DNA of 64,000 bases from Toxotes chatareus (Eukaryota > Chordata > Actinopteri > Toxotidae): contig JAFBJY010000100.1 in NCBI GenBank assembly GCA_016801885.1, forward strand, positions 1 to 64,000. The letters are read 5' to 3'. A program made the position numbers and the translations under genes. Positions 32,095 through 43,515 of this stretch are shown here, piece by piece (the first letter of the stretch is position 1; every line of letters begins with the position of its first letter). The notes below the pieces were generated by a model. The model ran no database searches. It worked only from the letters and a program-made list of their open reading frames with translations, and was not told the DNA's origin.

Positions 32095-32540
32095 TTGCTC
32101 TTGCCTTATGTAAAAAGTTAGATGTAGATTTAGAGAAGGTTGATGCTACATCTTCTGCTGTTGGTCCTTTAGGAACTCCTTGTAAGACAGAAAAGATTAA
32201 GGGTGATGGGAACTGTTTTTTCAGGGCTCTTAGCCAGGCCATTAGTGGTACACAAGAGTATCATAGGAAAATTAGACATGCAGTTGTCAAGCAGTTAGAG
32301 AGCGATCCTGTGGCATATGAGAATATTCTGAGAAGTGAGTTTCCTCAATTTCAGAATGTCAATGTGTCAAGGATGCGCTATGTTGGTAACTGGGCCACTG
32401 AGTTAGAGATTCAAGCAGCAGCTGACTGCTTTGGTGTTAATGTCTTTACATATTGTAATGATTGCTGGCTTGAATATAGTTGTAAGCAGAAGCATATGTC
32501 ACATCATGGTGTTTATTTAGTGAATGTACATGGTAATCAT
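32095..32540 (+). pseudogene. Helentron OTU protease domain (interrupted)
   Basis: The frame through 'KIKGDGNCFFRALSQAIS' (about 32,185-32,240) shows the OTU catalytic Asp and Cys (DGNC). It continues open to 'GVYLVNVHGNH' at 32,540, where the His of the expected 'HYE' motif falls and the 1.2-kb hAT element begins. The sequence 'HYETVV' resumes at 33,740. The OTU domain thus had an intact core when the insertion took place. Confidence 0.85.
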
Positions 32541-33734
32541 CAGAGGTGTGGACTCGAGTCACATGACTTGGACTTGAGTCAGACTCGAGTCATGAATTTG
32601 ATGACTTTAGACTCGACTTGACAAAATGTAAAGAGACTTGCAACTCGACTTGGACTTTAACATCAATGACTTGTGACTTCACTTGGACTTGAGCCTTTTG
32701 ACTCGACAAGACTTGCTACTTTCCTCAAAAACCCAAAGATTAAAAAAAGGATGTTATTAAGGAACGCTCTGTATCTTTCTTTGTATGTGTGCGTCTGTGT
32801 GTGTATGTGCTGTCGGCACAACATCCAATCAAATTAGATCAACGTTGTTTTGATCCGACAGCATCCATCCAATCAAATTGCAGGACAACCAATGAAGACG
32901 GACTGTCAAACAGCGCTAGCTGGAAAAAATGATACCGAAGATAGTTTCGTTCGGGTATAAAAACTACGAGGTGGTCAATAAAAACGAATTGCAGTATGCA
33001 AAACATGTGGCTCAAGTTCTGAATGAAAGCTTACATTTATTGGCTAAGTAGCTAATTTTTCTTTGCTGTGTAGCTAAATCATTGCAAACACGGTAATTTG
33101 TTTTGCGTCTACTGCGAGTTCACTCCCTTATTCATACCTTTGTTAAGTATTTTTTAACAGGGCTATGGTTGAGGTAACATAACATTAGTCAAGGTATCAC
33201 ACAGTAGACGGCGGTTAGCAGCAACGCATATTTTAGCCACCTACAAAGAGGCAAACCTAATAAAATCAAGGTCATTTTAAATGTGCGCTATATTAAGAAT
33301 ATGTGTACCGTTTTAGCTTGCTGTCAGACGGATTTTTCCGACAGGAAAACAAAGTTATACTGTTCGTTGTTCTTACTCTCCAGCAGTCCATTGACGAAAA
33401 AACAAGTTAGCTTGCACACGTGAGTTGCTGGTCTACGTGCCGCAACGTAACACACTAAAATACAAAATATATTATCACACAATGTTAAGATTGATATTAA
33501 TAATATGAGTAATTAAGAGTAGTTTCAATACAGTTCATGTGTGGCTATAAGGGATGTTCTGACATCTGTTTAATATGCTTACCTCTTACATAATATATTA
33601 TTGCTGTGTGGTTAAAAGGACTCGAAAGGACTTGAAACTCAAAGTGTAGGACTTTGGACTTGACTTGAGACTTGTCAATCTTGACTTTGGACTTGACTTG
33701 GGACTTGCAAAACAATGACTTGGTCCCACCTCTG
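32541..33734. mobile_element. hAT-type non-autonomous transposon
   Basis: Ends are cagaggtg and its reverse complement cacctctg, with imperfect inverted similarity continuing about 20 bp. It is flanked by the 8-bp direct repeat gtaatcat (32,533-32,540 and 33,735-33,742), the hAT signature. Both ends are rich in 'gacttggactt' and 'actcgagtca' repeats. Length is 1,194 bp and no transposase is visible. Confidence 0.92.
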
Positions 33735-33742
33735 GTAATCAT

Positions 33743-34825
33743 TATGAGACTGTTGTGTGTGTTAACCAGCCCCTGACACAGACGTGTTACGGCTACTGTA
33801 CAGTTAACACACCTGGTTGTAGGAGATATAATCTTAGACTGCATAGTACAGGCAACAGTGGGGTTGGTAGTAGGGATGCACTTGAATTTGAGCAACCAAC
33901 CACAACCCATTCGAAATATTTGAAAAAGAAGAAGTTGTTGCAACAAGTAATTAAATACAAGTCAAATGTGCTGCACGGGCAGCAGAGACAGATACAGAAA
34001 AAAGTTAAATATATGCGAAATGATTTATACAGACAGAAGTTAAAAGATTTCAGTGTTAAGAACTATAGGTTAAACAAGGTGCATAGAGCCTATGTGAAAG
34101 CCTTCAGTGTTAGGAAATATTTAGTAGACAAAGCGCATAGGGATAGTGTTAAAGCTGCAAGTAGGCAGAAGTACATGTTAAATAATGTGCATCAACAGAA
34201 AGTCAAAGCCACCAGCATTAGGAAGTATCAAGTAAATGCACAACATAGGCAGCGTGTTGTGGCTGCTGTGAAATTAAAGAGACAGCAGAATAAAAAACTG
34301 TCAGAGCAGTTTAATGTAGTTATGGAGCAGTTTTTAGACAAAGTTAAAGATGGGCCTGATTTTGTATGTTGTGTTTTTCACAGGTTGTTGTTCAGGCACC
34401 AGGTTTTACATTGTAAGAGAGAACAGTATAATAGCAAAGAGGGAATATGTGTAATTGCAGAGCAGTGTATTACTGACCAATACCTGCACACATGTAATCA
34501 TGACTGCATATTGCCATGTCAGTGGATTGGTTCACCTAGAGGTCAGCTATGGATTTATCATACATGCCATTCTAAAATTAGTAAAGGTGAATATGTAGGG
34601 AACAATTTGATGGTTCCTCCTATTCCAGCTGAACTGGCATGTTTGAATAGTTTAGAGCAACATTTGGTTGCATTACATATTCCTTTTATGAAGATGGTGG
34701 CATTGCCTAAAGGTGGGCAAAATGGAGCAGTGACCTGTGTTCCTGCCAACATTGTAGACACAACCAATCTGCTGCCTCGTTCTAACATGGAAGGGTCTTT
34801 GTTGCGTGTTAAATTAAAGTGCTGA
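33743..34825 (+). pseudogene. Helentron ORF with tandem RKY/H repeats and DUF6570-like region
   Basis: The longest intact frame in the element (356 codons from 33,755; upstream in-frame text continues the OTU end). Residues about 100-170 hold four imperfect units of about 18-20 residues of the type 'VKAFSVRKYLVDKAHRDS', highly basic and helical. The C-terminal half has Cys/His positions ('CNHDCILPC') and 'MVPPIPAELACLNSLEQHLV', 'PFMKMVALPKGGQ', which match the DUF6570 region preceding the Helitron Rep. The reading stops at 34,823 and continues in another frame. Confidence 0.75.
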
Positions 34826-36230
34826 CATACAAAGGCCACTATGAGTATCAGTTTGTTGATACTATGCATGTTAGGCAAGCGTTGCAGTATTTGAAGGTGA
34901 ATAATATTCATTATAAAGATATTAAATTTAATGATGCATGGGTTAATGCATTTTGTAGGGAGGAAGATAGTGAGGTTCCAGTGCTGGCACACTGTGATAA
35001 TGTTGCTGAGGATGGTCAGGATGAGCTTCTCCATGATAGACAGCAGCACTGTATGTTCCAGGATACTTGTCTTATGCCTAATCATGCCAATATATGTCAG
35101 AGGTTGAGCAGGTTGTGTCCAATGTGTCCATAGCTCTGTGGAAAGGAAACAGAGGCTGTGCTTCAGAGAGAGAAATTTTTTCCAGGATGAAGAAGCTCTG
35201 AAGAAATTGTTAGAGTTTGATGATGGTTATTGTTTCCTTAAACCTATTAGAGGTACTCCTGCTTTTTGGCAGGGAGCACAGTGTGACCTACTGGCCTGTG
35301 TGTGTCAGCTTGGTGTTCCCACTTGGTTTTGCTCATTTTCTTTTGCAGATTTGCACTGGCAGAAATTTTTTTGACGAGTATTTTAAAGCAGGAGGGTAGA
35401 ACAGGGACAGTGGATGATTTAGAGTGAGCTGATAGGTGTGAATTGTTACGTCAGAATCCTGTCACTGCAGCTAGAATGTTTGATTTCGGGTGGCATTGTT
35501 TTTTGAGGGAGGTCTTGATGTCTCTGTTGCATCCTATTGGTAAGATTATGGATTATTTTTATAGGGCAGAGTTTCAGCAGCGTGGATCCCCACATGTTCA
35601 CTGTTTGTTTTGGGTTGAGGGTGCGTCTGTGATAGATAGGGATAGTGATGAATTATTGATAAATATGTAACATGTGGACTACCGTCCGATGATGATGTAT
35701 TATTGGACACTGTCACATCTGTTCAGCAGCAGCACTCGAAGCAAAAATAAGACAGTGTGTTGTTTCAGCTTCCCCAGGCCAGTGTCAGAGCGAACTTTCA
35801 TCAGTCACAAACCTGACATTGTTGGAGTTGAGTGTACTTGTCCACCACACATCACTCTATGTGCATGTGCTATTAAGCAAAACATCATGAAGAAAGAACG
35901 AGCATTTGAGATTTTATCTGCCAGTAAGACTGCACTCTCTGAGAACTGCTCATTTGATAGTGTAGCACAGTTGTTTTGTAGTGTAGGTGTGAGTCAGCAG
36001 TTATATGAGACTCCGCACAAATGGGTGTGTAGGAATACGCATGTTGTGTTGAAGCGGCAAGTTACTGAAGCTTAGATTAATCAGTATATTAGGCCTTTGT
36101 TAAAATGTTGGAACGTGAATTTAGATATCCAGTTTGTTGTGGACGCCTATGTGTGTGTTGTTTATATTATTTCTTACATCTCTAAGGCAGAGAAAGAGAT
36201 GGGTTTGTTGTTAGGAAAGTTGTTGTTGTG
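34819..36230 (+). pseudogene. Helentron Rep (Helitron_like_N, HUH nuclease)
   Basis: 'FLKPIRGTPAFWQGAQ' and 'QLGVPTWFCSFSFADLHWQ' (about 35,230-35,365) are classic Helitron Rep text. 'QRGSPHVHCLFW' holds the HUH histidines (codons 35,593-35,595 and 35,599-35,601). 'YIISYISKAEKEMG' carries the two catalytic tyrosines (codons 36,163-36,165 and 36,175-36,177). Frames change near 35,130, 35,375, 35,672 and 36,080, with stops, so the nuclease cannot be made intact. Confidence 0.85.
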
Positions 36231-38372
36231 CCGAGAAAAAGGCACAAAAAGACGCTAAAGATATAAGTGCTAAAGAAGCTTTAAAAAGCCTTGGCAGTGT
36301 GTACTTACACAACAGGGATGTCAGTGCTCAGGAGGCAGTTTATAGGTTGAGTAACATGCACCTGAAGGAGTGCTCTAGGAAGGTTGTGTTTGTGCCCACA
36401 GGGGACAATAAGTAGTTAAGATGAGTTTGCCTTTGAGTGTGTTGAGGCAGGAGGTGCTGTTACTACAGATGAGATGTGGATGACAGGTTTTGTTGATAGA
36501 TATAAGAACAGGCCAAGTGACAGCACTTTTGATGATATGTCTCTGGCGTCTTTTGCCTATGAATATTGTGTCCTGTCTAAAAGTTGTGTGTCACAGAATT
36601 AAGTAATGGTTGTGGATTTATAGCTAAAAGAACACAAACACAACCAGCAGTTGTCCGTTAGGCTCGCTTTTCACTCACAAAGAGAAGTTTTACCTGAGAA
36701 GTTTTACCAGAGTATTCTGCAGTTGTTTCTGCCACACAGAGTTGATATACAGTTAATCCATTTCAACTGTGAATCTCAGGAGGTCTATGAGTCACACCAG
36801 GTCAGGTTTAGGGATAAATCATTACATCCTGTTAAGTCTGTAGTTGATCTGAGTAGGAGCATGTTTGAGAGGGAGACAGAGAATTTAGAAAACATTCAGA
36901 GTAGCACAGATTTTGATGGTGTTGTAGAAGATTTGTGGTGTGAGCTCTGTCCACAGCAGGAATTAGAGCGTTTAGAGAGCATAGATAAGTTAAAGGAAAG
37001 AACACAGTCTGTGTTTAGCTCTTGTTCGGTCTCTTAATGAGGCACAGTTGTCTGTTTTTTACCAAATTAGACAGCGGTGTTTAGATAAGTTTAATGGTAA
37101 AAATCCTGCACTGCTGCATGTTTTTATTACTGGCTGTGCAGGTACTGGTAAAAGTCATTTGATAAGGGCAATCTAATATGAATCAATGAGATTGTTGTCA
37201 GTGGCATGTATCCATCCTGACTCTGTGTGTTACTGACTGCTCCTACAGGGATTCCTGCTTATAATTTGAAAGCAACAACCATTCACACCACCTTTAGTAT
37301 AGGGAGGAATGTTAAGCTGCCGTTTGCTCCTTTGGGTGAAGAGAAGTTAAATTCTCTTTGTGCTAAATATCATGATCTACAGCTTGTGATTATAGATGAA
37401 ATTTCTATGATAGATCACAGTTTGTTAGCATATATTCACAGGAGGTTGCTGTGAATTAAACAAAGTGGTGACCTGTCACTCTTTGGAAATGTTAGTGTGA
37501 TTGCTGATTTTTCCAACTGCCTCCTGTTAAAGGGAAGCCACTGTATGTAGATGATGTTAGAAATACATTATGGACAAATGTATTTAAGGTTGTAGAATTA
37601 AAGGAAATAATGCAGCAAAAAAGATTATGTTTTTGCACAGCTGTTAAATCGGGTTAGAAAGTGTTCAAAGGAACAGTGATGCTGGACAGTGATGTGCAGT
37701 TATTAAAGAGATGTGAAACTGGTGAGGTCAGCTCTGCCTTACATGTTTTTGCTACAAACCAAGAAGTAAATGAGCATAATAATCAACAGTTGTTTAACTC
37801 CTGTCCAGAATATGTTGTTGTAGAGGCGAGAGACTTTGTTAATGACAAAAGAACTGGCAAACTGAAGCTATTAGAAGGGCATCATGCCAAAGCTTCCAAC
37901 ACTTGTTTTTCAGAGGAATTGTTTTTAGGCAAGGGTGCATGTGTCATGTTGTGTAAGTTTTAAACGGTCTTGTTAATGGGGTTGTGGTACAGTGACTCAC
38001 ATTGTTTTCTTAGAAAAAAGAGGTTTCTCACAAGGTCTTTGTAAAGTTTGATGATGTTAATGTTGGATTTCAGAGGAGGAAACAGTCACAACACTGTAAA
38101 TCTGAGATCTGTAGGGATAGAGGCAGAGGAAGAAAAGGGCCACAAAGAACGGAGGCATGAGACGGCAGTTTCCTTTGAAACTAGCCTGGGCCTGTACAGT
38201 ACATAAAGTACAAGGCATCACTGTTGATAAGGCTGTTGTTAATGTAGGAAAGAGTTTTGCAGCAGGACAAGCATATGTGGCTTTAAGCTGTGTTAGGAGT
38301 CTGTCAGGGTTAATTACTGAGAACTTTGAACAGAAGAAGATTTATTGTAAAGAGCATTTTGGATGTCATTAA
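36231..38372 (+). pseudogene. Helentron PIF1-type helicase
   Basis: Walker A 'FITGCAGTGKSHLIRAI' (37,120-37,170, GKS intact), 'LLTAPTGIPAYNLKATTIHT' (motif Ia region, 37,227-37,285), Walker B 'LQLVIIDEISMIDH' (about 37,380-37,420), and 'LAWACTVHKVQGITVDKA' with 'AGQAYVALSCVRSLSGL' (38,175-38,312; motifs V-VI). The parts lie in several frames separated by stops at 37,040, 37,452, 37,660, 37,962 and 38,155. It would unwind DNA 5' to 3' during rolling-circle transposition. Confidence 0.85.
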
Positions 38373-38382
38373 TAACATGTGC

Positions 38383-39028
38383 CAGTTTCTTACAGAGGAT
38401 GTTCCAAGGGGCACATCAAGTTCACATATTTTTAGTGTTTTGTATGAACGTGCAAAGTTTAACTCTGCATGTTGCAGATGTGGTGATGTGTACACAGCAT
38501 TTGCAGCCTAACTGTATTACTGTAACAGAAACATGGCTTACTGCAGACTCCTTGCTAGATACGATCCAGATTGCTGTTTACAGTTTCAACCACTGTCCAT
38601 GAAGTGTGTCGTATACTAGCAACCATGCTGCTTTACTAGAATTGCAAGCCCAACAACATGGTGGTGTTGGCACGTATTGTAAAGGGAATGTGGTAGGTGA
38701 TATTATACACATTCCACAGGTCAATATAGTTTGCACAGTGTGTAGAATCTTTATGTAGAACATAATGTTAGTGATTGTTTGTCGTCCACCATCATATCCT
38801 CTGTCATTGTTTAAAGAGAATTTAGGGAAGTTGTTGGATAATCTTGGAGAAACAGTAGATAGTCTTGGAGAAACAGTTGCTCTTGTAGGAGACTTTAATG
38901 ATGACATATTTAAATCATCATCTATTGCTGACTTTGTGGTAGTCAGCAATAGTAGTAGCAGTACTTTTACTACTCTGGGTTTCAGTTACATGGAAAGTGG
39001 AGTCCAGAATATGAGGCTGATGCTGTGA
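38383..39028 (+). pseudogene. Helentron AP-type endonuclease
   Basis: 'NCITVTETWLTADSLL' (about 38,512-38,560), 'IVCRPPSYPLSLFKENLGKL' (38,774-38,835) and 'VALVGDFNDDIF' (38,877-38,912) are endonuclease motifs with the catalytic E, and D/N positions of the exonuclease-endonuclease-phosphatase fold. Stops at about 38,603 and 38,757 break it. It ends at TGA 39,026-39,028. Confidence 0.8.
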
Positions 39029-39039
39029 TTTAAAAGGAA

Positions 39040-39700
39040 TCCACTATGAATGCTAAATGAATTTGCCATGGCCAAAGGTGGAGGATGAGAAATAATGAGA
39101 AAGTGCAAAGGTTCATTTGAAAATGTGTTAAACTGATCTACTTTCTGAAGTCACTGTATGTAAACAAACCATAGTTGAGAATGATGACCTGAGGTTATTA
39201 TTCCACATCACAAAGAGATCACAAGACTTTAATGTCATGAACTTTCTTGTCTCACAGAAAATTTGAAATGAGCCAAACTAAATGCTTCATTTGGTTCTGA
39301 GCTGCTTTTACTCTTTTGGATTAATGTTCATTAGAGGGCAAATGAAGTGTGGCAGGGAGATTAGAAGAAGCCTCTCCTCCAGGCATCACCACCTCCTAAT
39401 AATCTGACCAAATGCTAAAGTATCTCAGTGAATATTAGTTTTGAATCATGTGTGTTTATTTTAACTTTCAGAATGGTTTTTAAAAATTTATATTCAGTAC
39501 AAGTCTTTTTAAACAAATCTTTTAAAAGTTATTGACAATATGAAACTCACAAGAAATTGATAATATATGGTTCAAACATTTATAGTTGTGTGAAGTATAT
39601 TGTAAATCTTTTCATCCTCCATGTTTGATGTTTTCACATTATTTTCATTTTTTTTTCTGGTTTCTATGAACAAGTGAAGAGTCATCAGATGTGACAAATT
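39040..39700. other. No feature seen; probable Helentron 3' end inside
   Basis: AT-rich without coding signal. The Helentron terminus should lie here but I cannot pinpoint the hairpin. Confidence 0.4.
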
Positions 39701-40376
39701 CAATGTGACTCCTGCTGCAGGAGGTCGTTAAAAGGACGAGACAGAGAGAGAAAAACCAAAGCTAATATCAGAGTGTGAAAGTACAAACATGGTGTGAAAC
39801 TGTTTGGAGCTGCTTGTGTTTTCTTCTCTGACATGTCAGTTTTTTTTTAGAACAGCCTGCTCCAGACAGACATACATCATTCACCATGTCAAACTCCTTC
39901 CATTTCATAGTGATTGGTTTAACTGTTCTTCAAGGGAAGTTCAGTGACTTGGAAATTCTCTTGTATCCAGCCACTGATTTCTGCTTTTCAATCCCATTTT
40001 CTCAGAGACACTCAGTATTGTTCTGTCTTCATGGTGGAAAGTTTCTCTGCTCACTCACCAAAAGCTGGATCCTCCAGATGCAGGTGTATTTATACTACAA
40101 TCACCTGAAAGCCCTTGGCTGCACACAGGTGATCTCCATTTATCTAATTATGGGACTTTTCAAACCAGCTGGCTTCACCACTGATGATTTAGATGTGTCC
40201 TGAGAGTTTTCTGTTTTATATTAATAATGAATTCAGAGCACATTATTGAGATCTGTTTAACTTTGTCATCAAATGGACTTTTTTCTGTTAGCGAGTGTCA
40301 AAAGAAAATAAATTCCCTTTGGTTCAATGTTATGTTGTTGTACAACATTGAATCAAAGGGAATTTAATTTAATTTA
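39700..40376 (-). pseudogene. Tc1/mariner relic, inverted partner of 21,105-21,735
   Basis: Reverse complement of the relic at 21,105-21,735, including the leader and transposase start, with a 6-bp in-frame difference. The plus-strand open frame at 39,886-40,203 is antisense to it. Near 40,313-40,364 the terminal sequence folds into a hairpin ('attccctttggttcaatgtt' and its complement). Confidence 0.7.
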
Positions 40377-40950
40377 ATTTCCCAAGCAGGTGAAACACCT
40401 GTACTTTAAATCAACAGCTACACAATGACATAAACCTTTAACAGAAAAAAAGAAGAAGAAAAGTATTAATCCATTTAGATAAGAAACTGTAGATTTTAGT
40501 GACACTTTCCAAAGTAAGCGAGTTGTTCTCTCTCACACACTCCCTCTCTCTGTTCTGGCCTCTTAAATAAAGCTTGATAAGCAGTGGCAGTTATTTCTAT
40601 GGTAATTCACCAAAGAAACACATCACACATCCTTAGGATTCAGTAGAACGGAAATTAGATTTGTTCTGTGACTCAAATTTAATTGTATTTGTGTGTGTGT
40701 GTGTGTGCTTCACCTAAATTCACATTACACTGATATCTTGTGGAGTCAGTGGAGGATTTTAAGAAGTGTGAAATCTCTTGGTGACACAGATTTGTCGTGA
40801 AGCTGGAAATCAGATTTCTGGCCATGAACAGGACTCAGTAAACTAGACTTTATGTCTGGTTCAGTGTAGCTGCCTGACAAACTCTCCACTGGTTAAATGA
40901 AGTGATTCAGTTACACTGACATTAAACAGCTGTGAGCTTCAGCCAGTGGG
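40377..40950. other. Segment absent from the partner copy at 21 kb
   Basis: Lies between two blocks that are adjacent at 21,090-21,110. Contains a short (TG)n run near 40,688; no coding signal. Confidence 0.5.
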
Positions 40951-41300
40951 ATGTGAAGAGGAAGCAGCAGATGAAACACTGCTCTTAAGGTGAGTGACAT
41001 ACAGTGGCTACAGGAAGTATTCAGACCCCTTCAGTTTTTGCAGACTTCACTGTTGTAGATTTAATTTTAAATAGATAAAATCAGCATTTTGTTAATCAGT
41101 CAGTATAGATTGAAAATGGGCCTGAATCACATTTGGTTAATTATCTATTTTAAATTTGCTTTTATCACTTAACAATAGGATGAAAAAATACAGCACAGAA
41201 ACTTGTCTCTTCACCATCTTTTAGTGGAGAGCGTGGTACAAAGTCATGTTAGGAGCCGACAGTCTCTCCCTCCTTCCTCGTGTTTCTGGGAGAACCTGTG
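40951..41300 (+). repeat. Tc1/mariner-type inverted-repeat fragment (partner of 20,760-21,090)
   Basis: Contains 'acatacagtggctacaggaa' and 'gtattcagaccccttcag' and the following 200 bp, matching the left copy in reverse. Confidence 0.7.
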
Positions 41301-41309
41301 AAGGTGAGC

Positions 41310-41470
41310 GGACATGTTATGGACTGACAGGAGACAGAAAGACACTTTACACTCATTTCTACCAGCAGTCAGCAGACAAACACTCATGAGAGCACCTTTA
41401 TACCTCACTGTGACAAAAGAGACACAGCCCAGTTCAGCCTCTGCACAGCTCTGCTGTGACTTTAAGAAAT
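41310..41470 (-). repeat. Exon-like block, inverted partner of 18,060-18,235
   Basis: The minus strand reads 'SCAEAELGCVSFVTVRYKGA' in the same open frame as the other copy, with several replacements. Confidence 0.6.
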
Positions 41471-43129
41471 GATTCATATTAACAGCTGACAATCATATCA
41501 GATGAATTCAGTCCATAAACACTGAGATCTTTCTACTCCACTCATTTTTCCATAACAGTAACATATGATAGAGCTCCACAGACGTCCTTCAGCACAGCTC
41601 ACATCAGTGTTTACCGGACTTACAGATTGTTAGAACTCAACTTCAAAACAACCTGCTTCATACAAGACCTTCCTCATCATGGTAATAATAATCAACACAT
41701 GGTTAATGTTGAATAGACATGGTTTGGTTTGGTTTAGAAATAAAAACTACTTGGTTAGGTTTAGAGATGGATTAAAATAACAACCTTCAACAAGAGGTTG
41801 AATGGAAAAGTTAACAGATGCTAAATTCTTAGCACATCAGGTGAAAAGTGAATAAATGGCTCACTTCTGTGAGAAAGAGTCTCCAAAAGTTTGAATGGGC
41901 CACAGGGCATCTTAGTTTCCTGGAGTCTGTTCCCTGACTTTTCTCTCTTTACACTTATAGAGGTCTGATGTCTGGACACTGTGAAACTGCTGCCAGAGAT
42001 GAAGCTACTCTTTGTTTTGAAAGGTCCCAGTTAACGGACAGGCATGATATTCTGGAGGACTCTGTCCAGATTTTATGGTGCTGCTGAAATGCTGCTTAAT
42101 AAAAAATGGAGCTACTTGTCAGTTTCTGTTAATGACATGAAAGTCTGGACTATCACAATATATGTTTTCATGCTTTTTCTCTAAAGAAACATGAAAACAT
42201 AGACCAGCTAAAAGAATCAGCTGGTGAAAGGGTCACAAAACACAGAGAGAATATATATATATATGTACACAAATACACACAGGTGTTGTTTAGCAGTGTG
42301 GAGCTGACTCTGCAGTGTGTTATCTACCAGAGTTTAGTCTGTTCTGACTGTAAAGAGCCAAGGCAGAGGACAGAGGACAGAGGACATGAGCACCCTGTGA
42401 AAGTCCAGTCAGGACTGACACAGTCCACTGACAGAGCGTCTCTGGTCTCACCTGAATTCAGACTGGAAGAATGAACGGACACAAAGCTGAGGTCAATGTT
42501 GTGATGTTAAACACAGATTCAGTCCATCTGACCAGTAAGCAGACTGTACAACATGACTACACAGATAATGTCAGAGCTACAGAACAATGACTGAGTCACA
42601 CAGTCAGTCAGAGGACTAGCACCTCCAGCACTGGGCATTAACTCTAGTACTGGAGTTGGCTCACCTTTCTTGAAATCCTTCATTTTGCTGTGAATTTATA
42701 GAGTGGTCTGTGGTTGAGCCCTGAAGCAAGGCAGTCAACCAACTAGCTTTGGTAAATATCAAGCTGAGTCAATACAATTTACACACCTGCCTCAGGTAAG
42801 GGAATCTGTGAGGGGAATACATGAGTCATTAGAGAGAAGCTGGAAAAAACTGTCAGCAGCTAAATGACAAAAAAAACATACAATTACATTTTTAAGGTTG
42901 TATTTTACACTGTGTAACTGAGAACTATGTTGGTCGACATAAAAAAAAAAGGGGGGAAAAATGCATGTGTTTCTCTATTTATATTTTTACAGTTAGAATC
43001 ATTTGTTTTCCCTGAGGTCATTTTGCCATCTCTCCACCACAGCTTTACAAGGAAACATTAGGTGTAGAAACACAAAGAGGAGAATTTTGGACTAAAAATA
43101 CCTGGAAGATAGAAACTTGATCTACTCAG
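41471..43129. other. No gene recognised
   Basis: A short (TA)n lies at 42,250 and a small open frame at 42,283-42,474 without recognisable family. Otherwise non-coding. Confidence 0.5.
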
Positions 43130-43215
43130 ACTGTTGAAGCCTCATGTTTGCTTCTTTTCAACTCTGGAAGTCAACTTTTCCACAGGACAGGGACTGTGGA
43201 TTTTATGCTCCATCA
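43130..43215 (-). repeat. Block shared with the palindrome arms
   Basis: 'ctgttgaagcctcatgtttg' to 'ttatgctccatcattt' matches 13,912-14,000 and, inverted, 15,900-15,985. It lies directly downstream of the minus-strand open exon at 43,222. Confidence 0.7.
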
Positions 43216-43221
43216 TTTCCA

Positions 43222-43515
43222 TTAGAATTTCTTTAGAAAGGATCTTGTTGCAGACAGTACAGACAGCTGCTGGTTCTTCCTGTTAGGATTCTCTTCCATG
43301 TTTGTGTGGAACAACAGAGGAAATGTTTCTGTAAAGAAAGTCTGTGTCCTACCATTATCATCTGAGCAGCAGCCCTCTGGATACACTTCTCTCATCATTG
43401 TAGAAACAAAGAATAACAAACCCACTAAATGCTGCTGAACATAGTCGAGGATCTTTGGCTGAATCTGTTTCCCTTGTTCTTTTTTCTTCTGAAGGTCATT
43501 GGCAGCACTCACCTG
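43222..43515 (-). CDS. Possible terminal exon, hypothetical protein
   Basis: An open minus-strand stretch of about 97 codons ends at TAA 43,222-43,224 and is preceded by 'ctgttttctttcag', a good acceptor. It encodes 'QPKILDYVQQHLVGLLFFVS' and a Cys pair 'EGCCSDDNGR', ending 'RSFLKKF'. No family recognised. Its 3' side matches the low-copy repeat of the palindrome, whose copies lack this exon. The same site also reads as a donor (cag/gtgagt), so exon polarity is not settled. Confidence 0.35.
   Translation of the reverse strand, partial: QVSAANDLQKKKEQGKQIQPKILDYVQQHLVGLLFFVSTMMREVYPEGCCSDDNGRTQTFFTETFPLLFHTNMEENPNRKNQQLSVLSATRSFLKKF

Larger units (their letters stand above)
31950..39040 (+). 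mobile_element. Decayed Helentron (Helitron with OTU and endonuclease)
   Basis: A colinear set of domains on the plus strand: OTU cysteine protease, a DUF6570-like ORF, Helitron Rep (HUH and two-tyrosine motifs), PIF1-type helicase, and an AP-type endonuclease. The C-terminal endonuclease marks the Helentron branch. A TATAAATA lies at about 32,006, ahead of the OTU region. Many stops and frameshifts break the single large polyprotein expected. The exact termini were not found, so limits are approximate. Such elements move by rolling-circle replication. Confidence 0.85.

Noticed and set aside
32541..33734. Intron within the OTU region
   Set aside because: Ends are cagaggtg/cacctctg with an 8-bp direct repeat, which indicates a hAT insertion and not GT-AG splicing.
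39886..40203. 105-codon open frame conserved with 21,304-21,567, with an in-frame 6-bp difference
   Set aside because: It is antisense to the leader and transposase start of a Tc1/mariner relic; conservation reflects duplication of the relic.
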